Below the pieces are notes generated by a model. That model was not told the DNA's origin, did not search any database, and saw only the letters and a program-made list of their open reading frames with translations. Shown here piece after piece: positions 1 to 9,036 of a DNA stretch of 50,381 nucleotides. Each line of letters starts with the position of its first letter. The stretch's first letter is position 1. The stretch is taken from contig NZ_CALHVI010000021.1 in the NCBI RefSeq assembly GCF_938039215.1, forward strand, positions 1-50,381, given 5' to 3'. The stretch comes from an uncultured Porphyromonas sp. GTDB taxonomy: Bacteria > Bacteroidota > Bacteroidia > Bacteroidales > Porphyromonadaceae. The position numbers were made by a program, and so were the translations under genes.

Positions 1-171
1 GTCGAGGGATTCGCTTTCGCTCATCGGGGATATCATCAAGGGAATATAAGGGGAGGGAATCGGAGAATTAGGAGGAACAAAGATACCGATTTTGCATCAG
101 GGGAGGAGCTTCCCCTTCGGACGAAACTTGCTGGGACTAGCAGAGCCAAGTATAGGGAAGACCAACTAGTG

Positions 172-240
172 GCGCTACTGCTGCCTCTTGGGAAGCACTA
201 CTGTAGCCTCCGAGGAGGAAGCAGTAGTGCCTCTTGGTAG
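172..240. repeat. 23-bp pitch repeat array, family 2, locus A (3 units)
   Basis: Three units of exactly 23 bp (172-194, 195-217, 218-240). A GCCTC box recurs at 183, 206 and 229. Units 1 and 2 start GCGCTACTG/GCACTACTG; unit 3 has its left half replaced by the reverse complement, so GCACTACTG (195-203) can pair with CAGTAGTGC (222-230). A sister array lies at 21432-21500. The pitch equals that of family 1 although the sequence differs. Confidence 0.8.
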
Positions 241-342
241 TTGAGCCTTCTCCCACGGCACTGGGGATGCTCCTTGCGGGTACTCTGAGCTACTTCGGAG
301 GGAGAGCATGCGCTAGGTGTAGTAGAAAAGCAGTTTTCTTCG

Positions 343-350
343 TAACTTTG
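343..350 (+). promoter_or_regulatory. Putative uvrA promoter -7 element
   Basis: TAACTTTG matches the Bacteroidota -7 consensus TAnnTTTG, about 53 bp before the uvrA ATG. No clear TTTG -33 element sits 19-21 bp upstream, so the assignment rests on the -7 box and its position. Confidence 0.45.
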
Positions 351-402
351 TGTATTATACACCCTTTAGGGCTGGCGATGAGACCGCCCGCGATTTATTT
401 AG

Positions 403-3270
403 ATGCAAGACCTAGATATCCGAGGAGCACGAGTGCACAACCTCAAGGACATAGATGCACATATCCCCCGCTACTCACTGACCGTCTTCACAGGGCTCAG
501 TGGGAGTGGTAAGTCTTCCCTAGCGTTCGATACGATCTATGCCGAGGGACAGCGTCGGTATATCGAGACTTTTAGTTCCTATGCACGAGGCTTCCTCGGT
601 GGAGGGATGGAGCGTCCCGATGTGGATGAGATCCGTGGGCTTGGTCCCGTGATCTCAATTGAGCAAAAGACAACGAACCGCAACCCACGCTCCACGGTGG
701 GTACAGTGACGGAGATCTACGACTTCTTCCGTCTGCTCTATGCCCGAGCAGGGGAGGCGATCTCCTATCTCTCGGGTCGCCCGATGGTGCGCTATACCGA
801 GGAGCAGATCCTTGAGCTTCTGCTCCAGCGCTATGAGGGCAAGCGGGTGATGCTCCTCGCTCCCGTGGTCAAGCAGCGCAAGGGACACTACAAGGAGCTC
901 TTCGAGCAGCTCCGCAAGAAGAGCTTCCTCACCGTGCGTGTCGATGGAGAGCTCCGAGAGATCACCTATGGCATGAAGCTCGACCGCTACAAGCTCCATA
1001 GCGTCGAAGTCCAGACCGACAAACTGACGATCACGAAGAAGAACGAAGATCGTCTCCTCGCTAGCCTTCGCCTTACGCTCAAGGAGGGGGATGGCGTGAT
1101 GATGCTTCAGGATCTGGACTCAGGAGAGATCGCTTACTTCAGTCGCCATCTGATGGACCCCGAGACGGGGCTTTCCTACAATGAGCCCGCCCCCCACAAC
1201 TTCTCATTCAATTCTCCCAACGGTAGCTGTCCCCGCTGTAAGGGGCTTGGGGACGTACAGGTCATTGACCTCGATAGCATTATCCCCGACCGCACCAAGA
1301 GTATTTATGCTGGGGGGATCCTTCCCCTAGGGAAGTATCGGCGCACGCTGGTCTTCGCCGAGATCGAAGCCCTCTGTGCCAAGTACGAAGTATCCATCAA
1401 AGATCCGATCCAGTCCCTCCCAGAAGATCTGCTTACAGAGATCGTCGAGGGAAGCGAGGAGGATCTAGTGATCGAGGACGAGCGCTTCTCGAGCCTCTCT
1501 GGTGTCCCCCTCTCCTACGATGGACTAGGAGCCTATCTCATGGCTCAGGCAGATGAAGAGGAGACACGTAAGGATTCGGAGAAGTGGATGGCGCAGTTTA
1601 CCCGTGCTGAGGTCTGCCCCGAATGCTCGGGAGGTCGCTTGAACAAAGAAGCCCTGCACTACTTCGTCGGTGGTAAGAATATCGGGGAAGTGGCCTCGAT
1701 GGAGCTTACCCACCTTGCCTCTTGGCTCGAGGGCTTGGAGGATAGGATGAATCCCCAGCAACGCACGATCGCTACCGAGGTGCTCAAGGAAATCCGCACC
1801 CGACTCTCCTTCCTTCTGGATGTCGGGCTAGGCTATCTCTCGATGAATCGTGTCTCCGCCTCACTCTCCGGAGGCGAAAGCCAGCGTATTCGCCTGGCTA
1901 CTCAGATCGGGACTCAGCTCGTCGAGGTACTCTACATCCTCGACGAACCGAGTATCGGACTGCATCAGCGAGACAACGTCCGTCTCATTCACTCGCTCCA
2001 GCGCCTCAGAGATCTAGGGAATACGGTCATCGTCGTCGAGCATGACAAGGATATGATGCTCGAGGCTGACCACATCATCGATATGGGCCCCAAGGCGGGT
2101 CGTCTCGGTGGAGAAGTGGTCTTCTCGGGTACGCCTGAGCAGATGATGCGAGCAGGCACGCTGACGGCTAAGTACATCAGTGGGGTGGAGACGATCGAGA
2201 TAGCTGCACTTCGCCGACCTATCACGGAGCGTGTCCTTCGCCTCACGGGGGCTCGGGGGAATAACCTCCGTGGGATCGATGTCACCTTCCCCCTAGGGAT
2301 GATGATCTGTGTCGCTGGAGTCTCGGGAAGTGGCAAGAGTACCCTCATCAATGAGACGCTCCTTCCGATCCTAAGCCAGCACCTCTATGCCTCGCTCAAG
2401 GATCCCCTGCCCTATGACAAGATCGAGGGACTGGAGTATGTCGATAAGGTCGTCGCTGTAGATCAGTCACCGATCGGGCGCACTCCTCGCAGCAACCCTG
2501 CTACGTACACGGGTGTCTTCACCGATATTCGTAACCTCTTCGTAGGTCTCCCCGAGAGTAAGATGCGAGGCTACAAGCCTGGCCGCTTCTCTTTCAACGT
2601 CTCGGGAGGACGGTGTGAGACCTGTTCGGGCAACGGCTATAAGACGATCGAGATGAACTTCCTGCCCGATGTCCTTGCCCCCTGCGAAGTCTGCCATGGC
2701 CGCCGCTACAATAGAGAGACGCTCGAGGTGCGCTTCAAGGGTAAGTCTATCGCTGATGTCCTCGACATGACGATCAATGCTGCGGTGGAGTTCTTCGCCC
2801 ACGTCCCTCATATCCTCAAGCGCCTACAAGTCCTGCAAGAGGTAGGCCTCGGCTATATCAAGCTCGGGCAGTCCTCTACGACACTATCGGGAGGGGAAAG
2901 TCAGCGTATCAAGCTCGCCTCAGAGCTCGCCAAGCGTGATACGGGGAAGACCGTATATATCCTCGATGAGCCCACTACGGGTCTTCACTTCGAGGATATA
3001 CGTGTCCTGCTTGGCATCCTTAATCGCCTCGTCGAACGAGGAAATACCGTGATCATCATCGAGCACAACCTTGATGTACTCAAGAGTGCAGACTATATCA
3101 TCGAGATCGGCCCCGAGGGAGGTAAGGACGGAGGAGCTCTCCTCTTCGAAGGAACTCCCGAGGATCTTGCCAAGGTGAAAGACAGCCCGACGGCTCCCTT
3201 CCTCGCTCACGAACTCAAGCTCGCTAAGGGAAGCAAGAAAGCAAAGAAAGAACTAAACACACATATCTAG
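403..3270 (+). CDS. uvrA: Excinuclease ABC subunit UvrA
   Basis: This is the damage-recognition ATPase of nucleotide excision repair, which scans DNA as a dimer and loads UvrB. At 955 aa it has full family length. Visible are two ABC modules: Walker A GLSGSGKSS near the N-terminus and GVSGSGKST in the second half, each with an SGGESQR signature and a Walker B ILDEP motif. Zinc-binding CxxC pairs are present (CPRC and CPEC in the first module; CETC and CEVC in the second). The C-terminal tail is lysine-rich. The ATG at 403 gives the canonical UvrA N-terminus. Only 20 bp separate the stop from the next gene, suggesting co-transcription with the SWIM protein. No defect is seen. Confidence 0.97.
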   Translation: MQDLDIRGARVHNLKDIDAHIPRYSLTVFTGLSGSGKSSLAFDTIYAEGQRRYIETFSSYARGFLGGGMERPDVDEIRGLGPVISIEQKTTNRNPRSTVGTVTEIYDFFRLLYARAGEAISYLSGRPMVRYTEEQILELLLQRYEGKRVMLLAPVVKQRKGHYKELFEQLRKKSFLTVRVDGELREITYGMKLDRYKLHSVEVQTDKLTITKKNEDRLLASLRLTLKEGDGVMMLQDLDSGEIAYFSRHLMDPETGLSYNEPAPHNFSFNSPNGSCPRCKGLGDVQVIDLDSIIPDRTKSIYAGGILPLGKYRRTLVFAEIEALCAKYEVSIKDPIQSLPEDLLTEIVEGSEEDLVIEDERFSSLSGVPLSYDGLGAYLMAQADEEETRKDSEKWMAQFTRAEVCPECSGGRLNKEALHYFVGGKNIGEVASMELTHLASWLEGLEDRMNPQQRTIATEVLKEIRTRLSFLLDVGLGYLSMNRVSASLSGGESQRIRLATQIGTQLVEVLYILDEPSIGLHQRDNVRLIHSLQRLRDLGNTVIVVEHDKDMMLEADHIIDMGPKAGRLGGEVVFSGTPEQMMRAGTLTAKYISGVETIEIAALRRPITERVLRLTGARGNNLRGIDVTFPLGMMICVAGVSGSGKSTLINETLLPILSQHLYASLKDPLPYDKIEGLEYVDKVVAVDQSPIGRTPRSNPATYTGVFTDIRNLFVGLPESKMRGYKPGRFSFNVSGGRCETCSGNGYKTIEMNFLPDVLAPCEVCHGRRYNRETLEVRFKGKSIADVLDMTINAAVEFFAHVPHILKRLQVLQEVGLGYIKLGQSSTTLSGGESQRIKLASELAKRDTGKTVYILDEPTTGLHFEDIRVLLGILNRLVERGNTVIIIEHNLDVLKSADYIIEIGPEGGKDGGALLFEGTPEDLAKVKDSPTAPFLAHELKLAKGSKKAKKELNTHI

Positions 3271-3290
3271 TCTACTTAACGCCAACGCAC

Positions 3291-4691
3291 ATGAAACTAG
3301 GAAACCGCCTGTCAAACAAGATTTGCCCCGACAACATGACTATCGAGGAGTGGCAGGTAGCCCTCCGTCGAGAGAATGCCCGAGAGAGCGACTTCTCTGT
3401 CGAGCATCTAGACAAGAATCGTATCTGGGGAGATTACTTGGTCTGTAGCGCTACGGGCCGCTATCGTGTCGCCTTCCGTGGCGTACAGAGTGACCGCAAC
3501 TTCTGCTCCTGCTTGGACTTCCGCACCAACGGGCTCGGCACCTGTAAGCACCTCGAGGCTGTAGCCCTCTACCTCCAACAGCATGTCCCAGGTTACCCCT
3601 GGGCAGGCCTTAGCTATGCCGCCGAATACTCCTCCATCTATGTGAGCTACAAGGGGGGGAGAAGCATCCGTATCCGTGTCGGCGATGCTTATAGAGCCGA
3701 GTACGAGCGACTCAAGGAGAAGTACTTCACGCCCGAGGGGATCTTACCCGAGACGAACTATTATCTCTTAGAGCAGATCTGCCAAGAGGCGGTAGCCATC
3801 TCCACCTCCTTCCGCTGCTACGAGGATGTGCAGGAGTTCGTCAATGAGAGCCTAGCGCTCCAGCAGTGGAAGACCGAGCTCCAGAATGCTTATCCCGAGC
3901 AGGCTATCCCTTGGGATAAGAAGGCTCTTACCCCTGCTTATGCTGATGTAGAGCGTCTCTTGTACCAGCTTTGTCTCAATGGCTTTGGCTTCATCGTCGG
4001 GCTCAAGCATCCCTTCTACATGCACCTCATCGCCCGGCTTGTCGAGGAGGTCTACCAAGGGGAGGTCGTCCGTGAGAAGGGCTACGTCATCGTCAATACC
4101 GATACTGATGTGCTGCTCTGGCAGTCCGTGCTCCTCGAATACAGTGAGTACATTCACCTGCCCGTACAAGTCATCTCTCAGCAGAACTTCCTCAAGCAGC
4201 AGATCCAGCAGGGTGCCAAGGCAACCTTCGTCTACGTCAATGATGCTGACTGCCTCAAGGAATGGAAGAATCCCCTCTCCCTTGCCATTAAGCGTCTTGA
4301 GGTGAAGCACCTCTATCTCCATGTAGAGACGCTCCAGCACTTCACCCCTGTGCAGCTATCGTCGATCCTGCAGCATATCAACCCCTTCATCATCGGGCCT
4401 TTCTATAAGTTCATCCATACGTACCGCCCGATGTTCCCGCTGAAGGAGCGTACGGACTTCCTTCCCCCCGAGATGCAGGACTTCACGATCTTCGTGACGC
4501 AGGTCCTCCTCACGGCTCCTGTCTTGCCCAAGGGGGATGGCCCTTCTACGGCTCCGATCCCAGTAGAGGAACTCCTGACTCCAGAGAATAGAGTGTCCCG
4601 ATTCCTTGCCCTTCTTGGCGAGATCCTCGATGATCCAGACTCGGCAAAGCTCTTACGGGAGCGCATCGGGCAGATCTCAGGGCTCAGGTAG
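3291..4691 (+). CDS. SWIM zinc-finger protein with a degenerate SNF2-helicase-like region
   Basis: The N-terminal part carries a clear SWIM finger, CSC...CKH (about residues 75-90, FCSCLDFR then LGTCKHLEAV), as found in front of SNF2/SWI2 helicases of Bacteroidota. The following ~200 residues appear to follow an SNF2 first RecA lobe in order: an LLYQLCLNGFGFIVG segment where LLADEMGLGKT is expected, GYVIVNTDTDVLLWQ where VLIVCPTSLLYQW is expected, LPVQVI, and HLYLHVETLQHFT where the LTGTPLEN motif is expected, ending INPFIIGPFYKF. Walker A, DEAH and LTGTP residues are gone and no second lobe follows. It is therefore probably a non-catalytic DNA-binding or scaffold protein. The link to repair is inferred only from its place behind uvrA. 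The alignment was done by eye; the SWIM call is much firmer than the pseudo-helicase call. Confidence 0.75.
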   Translation: MKLGNRLSNKICPDNMTIEEWQVALRRENARESDFSVEHLDKNRIWGDYLVCSATGRYRVAFRGVQSDRNFCSCLDFRTNGLGTCKHLEAVALYLQQHVPGYPWAGLSYAAEYSSIYVSYKGGRSIRIRVGDAYRAEYERLKEKYFTPEGILPETNYYLLEQICQEAVAISTSFRCYEDVQEFVNESLALQQWKTELQNAYPEQAIPWDKKALTPAYADVERLLYQLCLNGFGFIVGLKHPFYMHLIARLVEEVYQGEVVREKGYVIVNTDTDVLLWQSVLLEYSEYIHLPVQVISQQNFLKQQIQQGAKATFVYVNDADCLKEWKNPLSLAIKRLEVKHLYLHVETLQHFTPVQLSSILQHINPFIIGPFYKFIHTYRPMFPLKERTDFLPPEMQDFTIFVTQVLLTAPVLPKGDGPSTAPIPVEELLTPENRVSRFLALLGEILDDPDSAKLLRERIGQISGLR

Positions 4692-4692
4692 C

Positions 4693-4723
4693 TTGCCTAA
4701 GTAGTCTAATTAGATTACCTTTG
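4693..4723 (+). promoter_or_regulatory. Promoter of tig
   Basis: TTG (4693-4695) and TACCTTTG (4716-4723) are separated by 20 bp, matching the Bacteroidota -33/-7 arrangement. A small hairpin (TCGGAGG 4755-4761 with CCTCCGA 4766-4772) lies in the roughly 85-nt leader before the tig ATG at 4817. Confidence 0.6.
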
Positions 4724-4816
4724 CACACAATTTGTTAGGGGATTTCCCTTGAGGTCGGAGGCCCTCCTCCGATACCTACGATCAAAGCATAGTATACATT
4801 AAATAATAAAAGACGA

Positions 4817-6187
4817 ATGGCTGTATCGATTAAGCAGACCTCCGAAGTAGCAGCTGTCATCACTGTACAGGTGAACGCAGCAGACTACCAACCCCAAGTA
4901 GATAAGGCACTGAAGAACTACCAGAAGAACGCTTCTATCCCAGGCTTCCGTAAGGGACACGCTCCTCTGGGACTTATCAAGAAGCAGTTCGGTACCTCCA
5001 CCAAGGTCGACGAGATCAACCGTGCTGTCGTCAACGCTCTCTTCGGCTATATCGACCAGGAGAAGCTCCAGATCCTCGGCAGCCCTATCCCTGTAGAGAA
5101 TGAGAAGGAATACGACTTCGCTACGACCGAAGACTTCGAATTCTCCTACGACGTAGCTCTCGCTCCCAAGATCGAAGCTAAGCTGGATAAGAAGGACAAG
5201 CTCACCTACTACCGCATCGTCGCTACCAAGAAGATGGAGGACGAGCAGATCCAGCGCATGCTCGACAATGCTGGTAAGCAAGTCGAAGCTGATGCTGTCG
5301 CTGACAACGATGTCGTCTACGGTCGCATGATTGAGCTTGAGAACGGTCAGCCCAAGGCTGGCGGTATCGAAGCCGAGCAGGCTCTTATCCTGCCTCGCTT
5401 CGCCAAGAACGAGGCTGAGAAGGCTAAGCTCATCGGTGCTAAGGTCGGTGACACGATCTCACTCGAGCCCTTCGCTCTCTATGGTGGCGAAGCTCCTGAG
5501 ATCGCATCGCTTCTGAACATCGAGAAGGAGGCAGTCCCCGCTCTTGAAGGGGTAGCCTTCTCCTATCAGATCCACAAGATCTCTCGCCGTGAAGCTGCTG
5601 AGCTCAACGATGCCTTCTTCACCGAAGCCTTCGGCGAAGCTAGCGAGATCCGCAGCGAAGAAGCGCTACGTAAGAACATTCAGGACAGCTTCTCTGAGCA
5701 GTTTGCTACGGAGAGTGACTTCAAGTTCACCCGTGACCTCCGTGCCCTTCTCCTCAAGAAGGCTGGCAAGGTAGCCTATGACGAAGCACTCCTCAAGCGT
5801 ATCTTCGTCGCTCGCAACAAGGATGTCAAGGCTGAAGAGCTTGACCGCGATATGCCTAAGATCCTCGACGATATCACCTTCGACCGCATCAAGGCTCAGA
5901 TCCTCGAGGCAAACAATGTCAAGATCGAAGAGGAAGATCTCAATAAGTTCGCCCTCATCGTAGCGAAGAACCAGTTCGCTATGTACGGCATGACCAGCGT
6001 ACCCGACGAACTCCTCGAGAACTATGCTCAGAGCATGCTCAAGGACGAGCGTACGAAGGAGAACCTCATTGACCGTGTAGCTGACAGCAAGCTCGCTGCT
6101 ATTGCCAAGGACGCTATCAGCGTCGAGGAGAAGGAGATCTCTCCTGAGGAGTTCAATGCCCTCATGGCAGACGGTGCCGAGGCTTAG
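4817..6187 (+). CDS. tig: Trigger factor, ribosome-associated chaperone
   Basis: Trigger factor binds near the ribosome exit tunnel and shields nascent chains. The N-terminal ribosome-binding signature appears as GFRKGHAP (about residues 43-50; the usual form is GFRxGKxP). The rest is the long, lysine- and glutamate-rich arm region; the central PPIase domain is poorly recognisable, as is common in Bacteroidota members. The length of 456 aa is typical. It has its own promoter and is closed by a hairpin terminator at 6209-6251, so it is probably monocistronic. Strong, uniform codon bias fits high expression. Confidence 0.93.
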   Translation: MAVSIKQTSEVAAVITVQVNAADYQPQVDKALKNYQKNASIPGFRKGHAPLGLIKKQFGTSTKVDEINRAVVNALFGYIDQEKLQILGSPIPVENEKEYDFATTEDFEFSYDVALAPKIEAKLDKKDKLTYYRIVATKKMEDEQIQRMLDNAGKQVEADAVADNDVVYGRMIELENGQPKAGGIEAEQALILPRFAKNEAEKAKLIGAKVGDTISLEPFALYGGEAPEIASLLNIEKEAVPALEGVAFSYQIHKISRREAAELNDAFFTEAFGEASEIRSEEALRKNIQDSFSEQFATESDFKFTRDLRALLLKKAGKVAYDEALLKRIFVARNKDVKAEELDRDMPKILDDITFDRIKAQILEANNVKIEEEDLNKFALIVAKNQFAMYGMTSVPDELLENYAQSMLKDERTKENLIDRVADSKLAAIAKDAISVEEKEISPEEFNALMADGAEA

Positions 6188-6208
6188 TACACGCATCTCT
6201 CATCCGAT

Positions 6209-6251
6209 GGTCTCTCCTCAGGGTCTTAGCTCTGTGGAGAGACCTTCGTTT
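6209..6251 (+). terminator. Terminator after tig
   Basis: GGTCTCTCC (6209-6217) pairs perfectly with GGAGAGACC (6236-6244), followed by a T-rich tract (ttcgtttt). It lies 22 bp after the tig stop. Confidence 0.7.
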
Positions 6252-6333
6252 TGCTCCTGAGCTCGCTTTTGTAGCTCCCTCTGTCCCTCCCGATGAGGGA
6301 CGATTTACCCACAAGAAACAATAGACTAGCGAT

Positions 6334-7953
6334 ATGATCACAGTTAGCGATCTCTCTGTGCAGTTCGGCAAGCGCATCCTCTTCCAGGATGTCAACCTCA
6401 AGTTCACGCCAGGGAACTGCTACGGCATCATTGGTGCTAACGGAGCTGGTAAGTCCACTCTCCTGCGCACGATCAGTGGTGCCCTTGAGCCTACCCGTGG
6501 CTCGATCACTCTAGGTCCTGGTGAGCGCCTCTCGGTACTCAGTCAGGATCACCATGCCTTCGATGCCTTCACCGTCATGGATACGGTCCTGATGGGACAC
6601 AGCGTCCTCTGGGCGATCATGGAGGAGAAGAACGCCCTCTATGCTAAGCCCGACTTCAACGACGAGGACGGCAATCGTGTCGCTGAGCTTGAGGACAAGT
6701 TCGCCGAGATGGAAGGCTGGAATGCTGAGAGTGATGCAGCGATGCTCCTCAGCGGTCTTGGTATCAAGGAAGACCTTCACTATAAGCTCATGAAGGAGCT
6801 TAGCGGTAAGGAGAAGGTGCGTGTCCTACTGGCTCGTGCCCTCTACGGTAAGCCCGACAACCTCCTTCTCGACGAGCCTACCAATGACCTTGACTTAGAG
6901 ACCGTCACTTGGCTGGAGAACTATCTCTCCGAGTACGAACAGACGGTGCTTGTCGTCAGCCACGACCGTCACTTCCTCGACTCCGTCTGTACACACACCG
7001 TAGACATTGACTTCGGTCGTGTCCAGCAGTTCGCAGGGAACTATAGCTTCTGGTATGAGTCTAGCCAGCTAGCTCTGCGCCAACAGCAGCAGCAGAATAA
7101 GAAGGCTGAAGAAAAGCGTAAGGAACTGGAAGAGTTCATCCGTCGCTTCAGTGCTAACGTCGCTAAGAGTAAGCAGACGACTAGCCGTAAGAAGATGCTG
7201 GAGAAGCTCAATGTCGAAGAGATCAAGGCCAGCAGTCGCCGCTATCCAGGGATCATCTTTACTCCCGATCGTGACCCAGGGAACAAGATCCTCGAGGTCA
7301 AGGGACTTACTGCTTATGCCGATGATGGTACGCTTCTCTTCCGTGATCTGAACTTCAACGTAGAGAAGGACGATAAGATCGTCTTCATCAGCCGTGACCC
7401 ACGTGCGATGACTGCGCTCTTCCAGATCATCAACGGCGAAGAGAAGCCAGCAGAGGGTACCTACGAATGGGGTCAGACGATCACCGAAGCTTACCTACCT
7501 CTGGACAATACCGCCTTCTTCAACACGGATATGAACCTCGTCGAATGGCTGTCTCAGTTTGCAGCAGATACCAATGAGGTCTACCTCAAGGGCTTCCTCG
7601 GTCGCATGCTCTTCTCTGGTGAAGAGATCTTGAAGAGTGCTTCCGTCCTCTCTGGGGGTGAGAAGATGCGCTGCATGATCTCCCGTATGATGCTCAAGAA
7701 TGCTAATACGCTTGTCCTCGATAGTCCGACGAACCACCTTGACCTGGAGTCCATCCAGGCCTTCAATAATACGCTGAAGACCTTCAAGGGTAATGTCCTC
7801 TTCACGAGCCATGACCACGAGTTCATTCAGACGGTGGCTAACCGCATCATCGAGCTAACGCCTGGTGGTATCATCGACAAGATCATGGACTACGATGACT
7901 ACATCGTCGATCCTACGGTCGCAGAGCTCAAGGCTAAGTACTACGGTGCTTAA
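6334..7953 (+). CDS. ABC-F family ATPase (translation factor type), asymmetric
   Basis: A soluble twin-ABC protein without membrane segments, 539 aa, of the ABC-F class that acts at the ribosomal E site. Domain 1 is intact in its Walker A (GANGAGKST, about residues 35-43), Walker B with catalytic Glu (LLLDEPTNDLD) and H-loop (VVSHDRHF), but its signature reads LSGKEKVR rather than LSGGE. A charged, Gln/Lys-rich linker (about 245-300) follows. Domain 2 keeps LSGGEKMR and TSHDHEF, but the Walker A position reads FISRDPRAMTAL without GxxGxGKS, and Walker B reads LVLDSPTNHLD with Ser in place of the catalytic Glu. The second ATP site therefore looks altered. The subfamily is nearest to YbiT/EttA-like proteins; I do not assign a symbol. 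An antibiotic-resistance role is not indicated. Confidence 0.88.
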   Translation: MITVSDLSVQFGKRILFQDVNLKFTPGNCYGIIGANGAGKSTLLRTISGALEPTRGSITLGPGERLSVLSQDHHAFDAFTVMDTVLMGHSVLWAIMEEKNALYAKPDFNDEDGNRVAELEDKFAEMEGWNAESDAAMLLSGLGIKEDLHYKLMKELSGKEKVRVLLARALYGKPDNLLLDEPTNDLDLETVTWLENYLSEYEQTVLVVSHDRHFLDSVCTHTVDIDFGRVQQFAGNYSFWYESSQLALRQQQQQNKKAEEKRKELEEFIRRFSANVAKSKQTTSRKKMLEKLNVEEIKASSRRYPGIIFTPDRDPGNKILEVKGLTAYADDGTLLFRDLNFNVEKDDKIVFISRDPRAMTALFQIINGEEKPAEGTYEWGQTITEAYLPLDNTAFFNTDMNLVEWLSQFAADTNEVYLKGFLGRMLFSGEEILKSASVLSGGEKMRCMISRMMLKNANTLVLDSPTNHLDLESIQAFNNTLKTFKGNVLFTSHDHEFIQTVANRIIELTPGGIIDKIMDYDDYIVDPTVAELKAKYYGA

Positions 7954-8004
7954 TCAGCTCTTTAGCTAAGGGTGAAGGGACAGCTTCCCGAGCCCATACA
8001 ATAG

Positions 8005-8056
8005 AACTAGCAGGGGTGCACTCTTTTTCGGAGTGTGCCCCTAGTAGTTTCTTCTC
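8005..8056 (+). terminator. Terminator after the ABC-F gene
   Basis: AGGGGTGCACTC (8012-8023) pairs with GAGTGTGCCCCT (8031-8042) with two G:U pairs, and is extended by AACTA (8005-8009) with TAGTT (8045-8049). A T-rich tract follows. Confidence 0.65.
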
Positions 8057-8078
8057 CCCCTAAGAGTATCCAAAAGAA

Positions 8079-8160
8079 ACCTATGGTGGGTCGCTCTGGC
8101 GACCTACCGTAGGTCGTCGAGACGACCCACAGTAGGTTTTTAGAGCGACCTACCATAGGT
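8079..8160. repeat. 23-bp pitch palindrome array, family 1, locus 1
   Basis: Four 13-bp palindromes of consensus ACCYAYNRTRGGT start at 8079, 8102, 8125 and 8148, exactly 23 bp apart. Spacers 1 and 2 have the form CG-N6-CG; spacer 3 starts TTTT and ends GCG. The array is preceded by AAGAA and followed by CGCTTTTTTC. Identical architecture occurs at 16647, 31354 and 44358. It is probably a BrickBuilt-like miniature element. Confidence 0.9.
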
Positions 8161-8263
8161 CGCTTTTTTCAGTTTCCGTATAGCGTGCTCTGAGCTTGTT
8201 AGTAGAGCCTCTTATTGCTCGACGCAGGAGCTAGGAAGACGATGCCCTGAAGGGCAACCAGTA

Positions 8264-8296
8264 TTTGGGTATTCTTACCAGAAACTTGTACCTTTG
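8264..8296 (+). promoter_or_regulatory. Promoter of the DUF1266 lipoprotein gene
   Basis: TTTG (8264-8267), a 21-bp spacer and TACCTTTG (8289-8296) form a near-consensus Bacteroidota promoter, 58 bp before the ATG at 8355. Confidence 0.75.
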
Positions 8297-8354
8297 AAGT
8301 GGTCCTTGCTTATCTAGGACCTAAGTTTCATTCTTACATATAAAACACATCAAC

Positions 8355-8978
8355 ATGCTGAAAAACTTTCTTAAAACAGCTCTGCTAGGCCTCGTCTCAG
8401 TAATAGGTCTTGCTTCCTGCGACTCTTCTGCTAAGCAAGCTGAAGACTTCGATGCTCTTCGTCCTACGCTCCTCGGAGGTGTCTACTTCTACCGAGGCTA
8501 TGGCGGGGTAGATGATGTCGCTAGCCAAATCAGCTCTGCGGGTGTCTCTCAGATCGATGGCTACAAGGAGCTCTTCCTCAATCCTTATGAGAATGAGTCT
8601 GTCAGCAACATCAACACCATGCTTGAGAGAGACTGGGGGATCACTGATGCTGCTGGTCTCAAGGAGAAGCTGGAGAGCCTGAAGACGGCTGCTAGCGAAC
8701 ACAAGGCTTGGGACTGGGCTCGTGGTGTCAATATCGCTTGGGCTGGCCTGAAGGCAGACTTCCTATCTCGTGAAGAAGTCGACACCTACCTTAAGTCGCT
8801 CGTTCCACTAGCACAGGCTAAGTTCGCAGACTGGAATGCTTATTACAAGGACTTCCTCGATGGACGTACGGCTTGGGATCCTCAAGATGAGTACGGCGGT
8901 AAGGAAGAGCTGGAAACTACGGTCAAGGATCTCCTTGATAACTCAGCTTCTATCTATAAGGTAATTCCTCTGAAGTAG
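8355..8978 (+). CDS. DUF1266 family lipoprotein
   Basis: A 207-aa protein with a lipoprotein signal peptide (basic start, hydrophobic core, lipobox LASC, Cys about 23). The mature part follows the pattern I know for DUF1266: an aromatic WGI segment with D (RDWGITDA), a lysine-rich leucine helix, HKAWDWARGVNIAWAG, a YLSxEE-like segment (DFLSREEVDTYL), and an F.DWxxYxxxFLxGRxxW-like end (ADWNAYYKDFLDGRTAW). The biochemical role of this family is unknown. The gene stands alone between its own promoter and a 48-bp palindrome terminator. The family call is from memory of its motif order, without a search. Confidence 0.7.
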   Translation: MLKNFLKTALLGLVSVIGLASCDSSAKQAEDFDALRPTLLGGVYFYRGYGGVDDVASQISSAGVSQIDGYKELFLNPYENESVSNINTMLERDWGITDAAGLKEKLESLKTAASEHKAWDWARGVNIAWAGLKADFLSREEVDTYLKSLVPLAQAKFADWNAYYKDFLDGRTAWDPQDEYGGKEELETTVKDLLDNSASIYKVIPLK

Positions 8979-9036
8979 TTCCCATGGGCTGAAGAAGGAT
9001 ATCAATCAGATTCCTTTCTTTAGATCCTTGAGATGC

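Larger units (their letters stand above)
1..402. other. Intergenic region upstream of uvrA
   Basis: No convincing gene lies here; the only open frame crosses into uvrA in another frame and has no family features. The stretch holds a three-unit 23-bp repeat array (172-240) and a promoter -7 element (343-350), both listed separately. The first 170 bases are purine-rich and show nothing I can name. Confidence 0.6.

Noticed and set aside
234..512. 92-aa open frame before uvrA
   Set aside because: It overlaps the uvrA start in another frame, crosses the promoter box and has no family features.
6334..7953. Antibiotic-resistance ABC-F (Vga/Lsa/OptrA type)
   Set aside because: No resistance-type long linker or clear similarity is visible; it looks like a housekeeping ABC-F.
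8079..8160. CRISPR array
   Set aside because: The recurring units are 13-bp palindromes with 10-bp spacers and only four units per locus, with related spacers and no cas genes; too short for CRISPR.
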